Shown here in pieces: positions 1 to 4,449 of a DNA stretch of 7,444 nt. The stretch is from positions 1 to 7,444 of the forward strand of contig JBARAD010000166.1 of the NCBI GenBank assembly GCA_049791675.1, in the 5' to 3' direction. The notes beneath the pieces were generated by a model, which saw only the letters and a program-made list of their open reading frames with translations, searched no databases and was not told the origin of the DNA. Numbering within the stretch: position 1 is the first letter of the stretch; each line of letters opens with the position of its first letter. Source of the stretch: Chryseosolibacter sp049791675. Its GTDB lineage: Bacteria; Bacteroidota; Bacteroidia; Cytophagales; Cyclobacteriaceae. The translations under genes and the position numbers were made by a program.

Positions 1-70
1 CCTAATGCCTAATTCCTAATGCCTAATGCCTAATGACTGATGACTGATGACTAATGCCTAATGACCGATC
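1..70. repeat. Heptamer tandem array at the 3' end of the lipoprotein gene
   Basis: Ten consecutive 7-bp units in perfect phase: CCTAATG (five exact copies), CCTAATT, ACTGATG (two), ACTAATG and a degenerate last unit ACCGATC. The varying positions are mainly the first base (C or A) and the fourth base (A or G). The last unit overlaps the first two bases (plus-strand order) of the minus-strand stop codon at 69-71, so the array begins exactly where the lipoprotein reading frame ends. It is cut by the window edge and is probably longer. On the plus strand every full unit carries TAA or TGA, and because 7 is not a multiple of 3 these stops rotate through all frames. Its function is unknown; no terminator hairpin is visible here. 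Confidence 0.9.
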
Positions 71-1430
71 ACTGCAGTACAGTATACAAAATCTCCTTCA
101 GCCGTTCACGCTCCAGCGCCTCCAGCGCTTTATTGTACGCATCCACGCTCGACTTATCATAATCCAGCCCATATCCCTTCACGCGATCAAGCGTCGTCGC
201 ATAGATCTCCTTACCCTCCTTCACGGCGGTAACTTTGATGACGCCCGTCAGGTAGGTTATATAAATGCTTCCTGCCACCGACCCCTTTTCAGAATCTGCA
301 TGGATGTCGAACCAAAGGTCCGCAACGGTCTTGTCGTTCGTGAACTCAAAGCCATTGTTCACAAGAAGGTTCTTCAATTTATTGCTGATCTGCTCGCTGT
401 TCTTCAGATAACCCAGGCTCTTCTCCTCCGAAGTAAGGAATACCAGGGGCCGTTGCACCCTCAGCAGCACGGGGGCTCCCGGAACATGGAAGGTTTTCGC
501 GATCAACGCATACACCGGCGAATTCCCTGTTCCGCTCAGCGCATCGATATTCACCTTCACGCGCAGGCGCTGCTCATTTTCCATCGAACTGATCCTGTTG
601 ATCAATATACGGGCCTCCCCTGTCTCGGTGGTTTTATAGTCGGGGAAGATATTGCCTTCACCCTTTTCAAAAAAAGCCATTAAAGGCAAAGCGGATGCAG
701 GTGAGCCGTCGTCATAAAGCGCCTTCGCAAAAACATTGATCTGCGATTGCGCCAGTCTCCTGTTTACGTGAACTTCACCGGGATCTACCTGCAAGCTGAT
801 CTTCTGCAGAAGTTTCTGTATGGATGCATAGATCTCGTTTACCAGCATGAATTCTTTTTCGTCAACGGTAACCCTGATGGCCTCGCCCAGGTATTTTTCA
901 ATACTTCTGAAAGCCTGAAAATAATAGCTGATGGCCTGTAAACGCTGGCCCGTTGCTTCCGCATCGAGTCCCTTGCTGTAAAAATCTTTCGCGAGCAAAG
1001 TGGCGTTTCGTTTCTGTTCTTCCTTGATCTGGCGGTATCGCGCAATGGAAAGCTGGTAGTACACCCAGTAGTTCTCGCCATCCTCCCACGCGTCGACGAG
1101 TTCGAATTCCTCGATCTCATCCGCGGCGGTGGTCTTGATGATCTGCTCATATTCTTCGCGGATCTTAAGATCGGTTTCAAAGAAACTCAATACCGACGTG
1201 CTTGCAACATTGACTTTGATCTGGGAAACGAGATCATCCAGCGCACTCTTCTTCGCGGACTGGATGTAATTGTTCGTGCCATCCTTCTGGCTATGTCCGA
1301 TCCCAGTATAGTATCCATCCCGGTAGGGTTGGTCTTTCAGCCATGCAGGTTTCAGCGTCTCCGGATCAGGAGGATGCACCCTGGCACTGCAGGCTGAAAT
1401 CAGGAACAACAGCGAAATGAGGCGCTTCAC
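69..1430 (-). CDS. LPP20-domain lipoprotein, function unknown
   Basis: A 453-residue predicted lipoprotein. It opens with a short signal peptide (MKRLISLLFLISA) ending in a lipobox L-I-S-A-C, so Cys14 is the expected lipidated residue. Residues about 36-130 resemble the LPP20 family: YYTGIG at 40-45, an Ala-rich helix with spaced alanines (A59, A63), a polar strand ending in S77, and later a WVYY strand before a helix. A helical stretch (about 135-205) follows, then beta-rich sequence. The C-terminal part (about 330-453), with AADLW-like and glycine-bounded strands, I do not recognise. No acidic surface-export signal directly follows the cysteine, so a periplasm-facing location is more likely; that is inferred. 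The start is GTG: there is no in-frame ATG between it and the upstream stop, and GTG places Lys-Arg directly before the hydrophobic core. The role is unknown; LPP20 proteins are generally envelope or flagellum-associated lipoproteins. Confidence 0.87.
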   Translation of the reverse strand: MKRLISLLFLISACSARVHPPDPETLKPAWLKDQPYRDGYYTGIGHSQKDGTNNYIQSAKKSALDDLVSQIKVNVASTSVLSFFETDLKIREEYEQIIKTTAADEIEEFELVDAWEDGENYWVYYQLSIARYRQIKEEQKRNATLLAKDFYSKGLDAEATGQRLQAISYYFQAFRSIEKYLGEAIRVTVDEKEFMLVNEIYASIQKLLQKISLQVDPGEVHVNRRLAQSQINVFAKALYDDGSPASALPLMAFFEKGEGNIFPDYKTTETGEARILINRISSMENEQRLRVKVNIDALSGTGNSPVYALIAKTFHVPGAPVLLRVQRPLVFLTSEEKSLGYLKNSEQISNKLKNLLVNNGFEFTNDKTVADLWFDIHADSEKGSVAGSIYITYLTGVIKVTAVKEGKEIYATTLDRVKGYGLDYDKSSVDAYNKALEALERERLKEILYTVLQ

Positions 1431-1444
1431 AAACTTTTTGGGGT

Positions 1445-1454
1445 ATAACGTTAT
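1445..1454. promoter_or_regulatory. 10-bp perfect dyad just upstream of the lipoprotein start
   Basis: ATAACGTTAT is a perfect palindrome ending 14 bases upstream of the GTG start at 1430 on the minus strand. It could be an operator or a chance AT-rich palindrome. Nothing else supports binding. Confidence 0.2.
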
Positions 1455-1524
1455 CCTATCCAGATCTGTGCCAAATTACGAACAATTCGGCAGCCGGATC
1501 ACATGCTGCGCTCCACTTGTATTA

Positions 1525-1538
1525 AAATTCATGAATTT
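1525..1538. promoter_or_regulatory. 14-bp perfect dyad upstream of the lipoprotein gene
   Basis: AAATTCATGAATTT is a perfect 14-bp palindrome without a spacer, about 95 bases upstream of the lipoprotein start. The length and position would suit a dimeric regulator, but AT-rich palindromes of this size can arise by chance and no second copy is visible in the window. Confidence 0.25.
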
Positions 1539-1557
1539 CCATCAAAATAAGGCTTTT

Positions 1558-1578
1558 GGTGAGTGGTCAGTGGTGAGT
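1558..1578. repeat. Heptamer triad, copy 1
   Basis: Three in-phase units GGTGAGT, GGTCAGT, GGTGAGT. Read on the minus strand they are ACTCACC, ACTGACC, ACTCACC, which share the ACTNA core with the ACTGATG and ACTAATG units at the left edge of the window. Thirteen bases (GTGAGTGGTCAGT) recur exactly in copy 2 at 1650-1662. Confidence 0.75.
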
Positions 1579-1611
1579 ATGTGCGTGCGGAATCTTCTGC
1601 TTGCTTTTCAT

Positions 1612-1629
1612 CGACGCACTCGTGCGACG
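1612..1629. repeat. Imperfect palindrome, possible decayed extragenic repeat
   Basis: CGACGCAC, a TC centre, then GTGCGACG: a 5-bp inner stem (CGCAC with GTGCG), an A-A mismatch and two outer pairs. It shares GACGCA and CGTGCG with the stronger palindrome at 6601-6620. It lies midway between the two heptamer triads. Confidence 0.45.
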
Positions 1630-1648
1630 TGAGCGTTCATAACTTTTT

Positions 1649-1669
1649 CGTGAGTGGTCAGTACTGAGT
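1649..1669. repeat. Heptamer triad, copy 2
   Basis: Three in-phase units CGTGAGT, GGTCAGT, ACTGAGT, with the same order of unit types as copy 1 and sharing 13 exact bases with it at an offset of 91 bases. The repeated order suggests a duplicated or interrupted longer array. Confidence 0.75.
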
Positions 1670-1784
1670 AGTGGAAGGACAGGTTGTGCGTTAACATACG
1701 CCAGCTTTTCATAGGAAGGCGCGGGGTTAACGTCCGTCATTTCATTACTAAGCGTTTGGTACAGCGGTAAGACCCACCTCACAA

Positions 1785-1874
1785 ACTTTTCAGACTTCTT
1801 AAACTTTACAAAACTTCTTTAACTTCCCAAATCTACCTACCCCTTTACTTATTTACCCATTTACCTATTTTACC
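1785..1874. repeat. 9-bp then 8-bp tandem units overlapping the methyltransferase stop
   Basis: The tetramer ACTT begins at 1785, 1794, 1803, 1813 and 1822, a degenerate period of about nine (one step of ten), and a related ATCT follows at 1831. From 1844 the pattern changes to 8-bp units TTTACTTA, TTTACCCA, TTTACCTA and a final TTTTACC ending at 1874. The methyltransferase stop codon (1865-1867, TAG on the minus strand) lies inside the third octamer, so its last two sense codons (Val, Lys) are made of repeat sequence. No GC-rich terminator stem is present. Confidence 0.75.
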
Positions 1875-3034
1875 GGCTCCCGCCGCGTTCCCCCATACAA
1901 CTCATACTCCAGCAACCTGCAATCAAGCTTCGCCGTATAGAACTCTATTCTCCGGCTTGCTTTCAGCCCGATCTTCTTTGCCAGGTCCAGGTTGCCGGTA
2001 AAAATGTATCCCGAATAGCCCTGGCATTTCTTCTTCATAAAGTCGCCGATGCGCTCGTACGTGGTTTGCAGTTCACTGATCTCCCCGAGTCGTTCGCCGT
2101 ACTCGGGATTGAAATAGATCACTCCCGGTGTTTCAGGAATTTCTGTTTCCTCAAAATCACAGATCGCAAAGTCGATATATTTCTCCACGCCCGCGAGGCC
2201 GGCGTTCACTTTCGAGATGTTGATCGCATCGTCGCTGATGTCTGTAGCAATGATCCGAAGATCGGGCACCTCCTTGACCTGGTCTTCCAGCGTCCTGTAT
2301 TCGCGGGCATACACATCCTCATCGAAGCCGATGACATGCATGAAAGCATAGTTCGTGCGGAACAGTCCCGGTCTGCGGTTCGTCGCCATCAACGCTGCCT
2401 CTATTGCAAGCGTGCCCGATCCGCACATGGGATTCACGAACGGTGACTGGCGATCCCATTTGGTAGCCATGATCGTTGCGGCCGCCAATCCTTCCAGCAT
2501 CGGCGCCTTGCCCGGAATTTTCCGGTATCCGTGTTTGGAGAGCGTTTCCCCGGAAGTGTCGAGGAATATTTCAGCGCGGTTATCCCTCCAGAATAAATGG
2601 ATTACCGCCTTATCGAGCGCCGAACCACTGTTGGGTCTCTTCCCTGCCTTTTGACGCATCGCATCCGCGATGGCGTCTTTCACCTTCACATTCACGAACA
2701 TGGAATTGTTAACCGTCGGATGGTCGACCTGGTTCGTCACGGTGAAGTAACCTTCCGCAGGAAGCACTTCATGCCACGGAAAGTCCTTCACATGGCGGTA
2801 GATATCCTCCGGGCTATTGGCATTGAATACCTTCAGCGAGTACAGCACCTGGCTGCCACACCTCAGGTTCAGATTCAGGCGGATGCATTCATTGACGGAA
2901 GCCATCAGCTCGACACCCGTCGGGAAAGTCCGCTCCACTGAAAATCCCAGATCCGTCACTTCCTTTTCAACATACGGCGACAACCGCTTGCTGCATGTAA
3001 TGATCACCCTCGACCGCCTGCTAAACATCTCCAT
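1865..3034 (-). CDS. THUMP-domain class I SAM-dependent rRNA methyltransferase (RlmL-type, COG0116)
   Basis: A 389-residue predicted RNA guanine-N2 methyltransferase, related to the N-terminal half of E. coli RlmL, which makes m2G2445 in 23S rRNA. The N-terminal ferredoxin-like and THUMP region spans about 8-160. It is followed by HGYRKIPGKAPMLEGLAA (168-185), typical of the link to the catalytic domain. The SAM-binding motif I is NPMCGSGTLAIEAA (201-214), the acidic ribose-binding residue is D265 in ATDIS, and the catalytic motif IV is NPEYGERLG (309-317), where the family norm in Proteobacteria is NPPY. Only one methyltransferase domain is present, unlike the fused E. coli RlmL. I chose ATG at 3032-3034; a TTG one codon upstream (3035-3037) and an ATG at 3026-3028 are alternatives, and no clear Shine-Dalgarno decides. 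It lies downstream of birA across a repeat array and may be cotranscribed with it. The exact target base is inferred from the family. Confidence 0.92.
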   Translation of the reverse strand: MEMFSRRSRVIITCSKRLSPYVEKEVTDLGFSVERTFPTGVELMASVNECIRLNLNLRCGSQVLYSLKVFNANSPEDIYRHVKDFPWHEVLPAEGYFTVTNQVDHPTVNNSMFVNVKVKDAIADAMRQKAGKRPNSGSALDKAVIHLFWRDNRAEIFLDTSGETLSKHGYRKIPGKAPMLEGLAAATIMATKWDRQSPFVNPMCGSGTLAIEAALMATNRRPGLFRTNYAFMHVIGFDEDVYAREYRTLEDQVKEVPDLRIIATDISDDAINISKVNAGLAGVEKYIDFAICDFEETEIPETPGVIYFNPEYGERLGEISELQTTYERIGDFMKKKCQGYSGYIFTGNLDLAKKIGLKASRRIEFYTAKLDCRLLEYELYGGTRREPVK

Positions 3035-3194
3035 CAATCCTGAATTTTGAATCTTAACTCTTAAATCTTGAATCTTAAATCTTAAATCTTAAATCTTGAA
3101 TCTTAAACCTTAAATCTTAAATCTTAAATCTTAAATCTTAAATCTTAAATCTTGAATCTTGAATCTTGAATCTTAAATCTTAAATCTTAAACTC
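3034..3194. repeat. Heptamer tandem array filling the birA-methyltransferase spacer
   Basis: From 3041 to 3194 there are 22 units of 7 bp with no phase slip: 12 exact TAAATCT, 6 exact TGAATCT, and 4 single or double variants (TGAATTT, TAACTCT, TAAACCT, TAAACTC). A further degenerate unit TCAATCC occupies 3034-3040, so the array runs from the start codon of the methyltransferase to the stop codon of birA (3193-3195) and is the entire spacer. The A/G change at the second base is the main variation. Three TGAATCT units in a row (3153-3173) suggest growth by slippage. Read as minus-strand RNA the units are AGAUUUA and AGAUUCA, a sequence with little ability to fold. There is no terminator hairpin. 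The function is unknown. Confidence 0.95.
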
Positions 3195-3951
3195 AGCCCA
3201 CATACCCCACCTCCTTAACCCCGAAAGTCCGGAACTCCTCCCCTACCCTGATCCTCAGCCTGCCGGCCTCATCAATATCTTCGATCATACCTTCAAACGT
3301 TTCCCCATTACTCGAGAATGTATGCTTTTCACGTCGCCGGTACAGGGCGGCAAGGTACAAACTCATCAGCAGGTCATACTTACCCTGTCTTAATTGAAGG
3401 TAGCGGCCTTCGATAAAACCGAGCACAAGCGGTAATTCCGCCTGCAGATCGTAAGGCTGACCGGTCACCCGCGTCAGGGAGGTGGCAGTCGGAACCTGAA
3501 AATCCGCCTGATTGATATTGAGTCCGACACCGGCGACAGCGTTCAGGATGGTTACCCCCTGCAATTGGCTTTCAATTAATATCCCGGAAATCTTCTTTCC
3601 GTGAACTAAAATATCGTTTGGCCACTTTATACATATAGCGTCAGATGTTTTCTCCATCAAATAATCCTTTAAGGCAAGGCATACCACGATATTCAAAAAA
3701 TACTGCTTATTGACGGGCAGAAATTTCGGCATCAGGATCAAGGAAAAAGTAAGATTCTTACCCGGTTGGGCTTCCCAGACGTTTCCGCGCTGCCCTTTTC
3801 CGGCAGTTTGATGGTCAGTTATGACAAGTGTTCCTTCTTTTGCCGGCGATTGCTGGCTGATTTGGAGCGCAAGTGTGTTGGTAGAAGGACATTCTGGCAC
3901 AAAAACCAGATTCTTGCCCATGAAAAGCGTGTTGGCAGGAATTTTATACAA
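3193..3951 (-). CDS. birA: Biotin--[acetyl-CoA-carboxylase] ligase, no DNA-binding domain
   Basis: A 252-residue cytoplasmic biotin protein ligase that activates biotin as biotinyl-AMP and transfers it to the lysine of biotin carboxyl carrier proteins. Visible motifs in order: PSTN (22-25) at the start of the catalytic fold; QTAGKGQRGNVW (48-59), the biotin/AMP-binding loop; KWPND (109-113); KKISGILIE (119-127), with the lysine region that contacts biotin; and GVGLNIN (141-147). A small C-terminal SH3-like domain ends the protein. There is no N-terminal helix-turn-helix, so it is a group I ligase and should not repress biotin genes. The start is TTG at 3949-3951: an in-frame TAA lies just upstream and no ATG occurs before Met11. 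I prefer TTG because residues 4-10 (IPANTLF) look like the conserved first strand; ATG at 3919-3921 would remove them. It is transcribed divergently from rsfS. Confidence 0.92.
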   Translation of the reverse strand: MYKIPANTLFMGKNLVFVPECPSTNTLALQISQQSPAKEGTLVITDHQTAGKGQRGNVWEAQPGKNLTFSLILMPKFLPVNKQYFLNIVVCLALKDYLMEKTSDAICIKWPNDILVHGKKISGILIESQLQGVTILNAVAGVGLNINQADFQVPTATSLTRVTGQPYDLQAELPLVLGFIEGRYLQLRQGKYDLLMSLYLAALYRRREKHTFSSNGETFEGMIEDIDEAGRLRIRVGEEFRTFGVKEVGYVG

Positions 3952-4011
3952 AGTATTTAATTAATTTTACAAGTTATCAAAATAGCAAACTTAAAAAACC
4001 AGGAGACATTA
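3952..4011. promoter_or_regulatory. AT-rich divergent spacer between birA and rsfS
   Basis: This 60-base spacer is only about one-fifth G+C and must carry, or lie beside, the promoters of both birA and rsfS. On the minus strand it contains TTTG and a TATTTTG that approximate Bacteroidota promoter elements, but neither has a well-spaced partner, so I do not assign boxes. The only sharp signal is the ribosome binding site for rsfS at its right end. Confidence 0.45.
4001..4006 (+). promoter_or_regulatory. Shine-Dalgarno sequence of rsfS
   Basis: AGGAGA lies five bases before the ATG at 4012. It is the only strong Shine-Dalgarno in the window, which is notable because Bacteroidota genes, including the neighbours here, often lack one. 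It supports this start. Confidence 0.7.
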
Positions 4012-4389
4012 ATGACGAAAAAAAGAGTGGGCGTCAGTTCCGAGAAGCTCAGTGAAGTCATTGTTAAGGGAATGCAGGAGAAAAAGGCAACTGACATTGT
4101 GGTTCTGGACCTCCGGAAAGTCAAAAATGCGGTAGCCGATTTTTTTGTAATTTGTTCCGGAAGCTCGGATAAACAACTGGATGCCATCACAGATTCTGTC
4201 GATCAGGAGGTTTATAAGACCCTGAAAGAAAATCCCTGGCATACCGAGGGTAAGAACAATAAAGAGTGGATGCTGCTCGACTACATCGACGTGGTCGCCC
4301 ATGTTTTCAAAAAAGACCGGCGGGAATTCTATTCGTTGGAACGGTTGTGGGGGGATGCCGACATCACCGAGATCGTTGACAAACACTAG
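4012..4389 (+). CDS. rsfS: Ribosome silencing factor RsfS (YbeB/Iojap family)
   Basis: A 125-residue protein of the normal family length. RsfS binds ribosomal protein uL14 on the 50S subunit and blocks joining of the 30S subunit, lowering translation in stationary phase or starvation. Family signatures are plain: the strand DIVVLDLRKVKNAVADFFVI (28-47), CSGSS (48-52), and the C-terminal block with EWMLLDYIDVVAHVF, RREFYSLERLWGDA. The start ATG is fixed by a good Shine-Dalgarno and the stop is TAG at 4387-4389. It begins 60 bases from the divergent birA and ends 60 bases before ftsH on the same strand, with no terminator between, so rsfS and ftsH are probably cotranscribed. I recall this gene order as common in Bacteroidota. 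Confidence 0.95.
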   Translation: MTKKRVGVSSEKLSEVIVKGMQEKKATDIVVLDLRKVKNAVADFFVICSGSSDKQLDAITDSVDQEVYKTLKENPWHTEGKNNKEWMLLDYIDVVAHVFKKDRREFYSLERLWGDADITEIVDKH

Positions 4390-4449
4390 AACTTTATCCT
4401 TCACCAGGCGTTATCAGTGGATTAATTTAATTGACACATAAACAGTACA

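Larger units (their letters stand above)
1431..1864. other. 434-base intergenic region rich in short repeats
   Basis: No convincing gene lies between the methyltransferase stop and the lipoprotein start. From left to right it holds a 10-bp dyad (1445-1454), a TAATTTG on the minus strand at 1472-1478 that only loosely resembles the Bacteroidota -7 box (one base short, and no -33 partner seen), a 14-bp dyad (1525-1538), two heptamer triads (1558-1578, 1649-1669) around a palindrome (1612-1629), and a pyrimidine-rich tract of 9-bp and then 8-bp units (1785-1874). A 12-mer TCACAAACTTTT occurs at 1427-1438, covering the lipoprotein GTG, and again at 1779-1790. The lipoprotein promoter should lie in the left part of this region. 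Confidence 0.7.

Noticed and set aside
54..683. 209-codon plus-strand open frame
   Set aside because: It is fully antisense to the lipoprotein, which has a clear lipobox and family resemblance; the frame has no recognisable motif and starts inside the heptamer array.
1472..1478. TAATTTG on the minus strand as the lipoprotein -7 box
   Set aside because: It is one base shorter than TAnnTTTG and no TTTG or TTG element sits at the right distance upstream; left as a comment only.
1567..1782. 71-codon minus-strand open frame starting with GTG
   Set aside because: It runs through both heptamer triads and the palindrome, ends in a low-complexity His/Thr tail, and resembles no protein; it looks like chance translation of intergenic repeats.
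2066..2446. 126-codon plus-strand open frame
   Set aside because: It is a shadow of the methyltransferase, which carries all the expected motifs on the other strand.
3034..3194. CRISPR-like array
   Set aside because: The units are 7 bp and directly adjacent with no spacers, and there are no cas genes nearby.
4009..4404. 131-codon minus-strand open frame over rsfS
   Set aside because: It mirrors rsfS almost exactly; rsfS has the family signature and a Shine-Dalgarno.
4431..4436. TTGACA as a sigma-70 -35 box before ftsH
   Set aside because: It is only 14 bases from the ATG, with no room for a -10 box, and Bacteroidota primary promoters use a different consensus.
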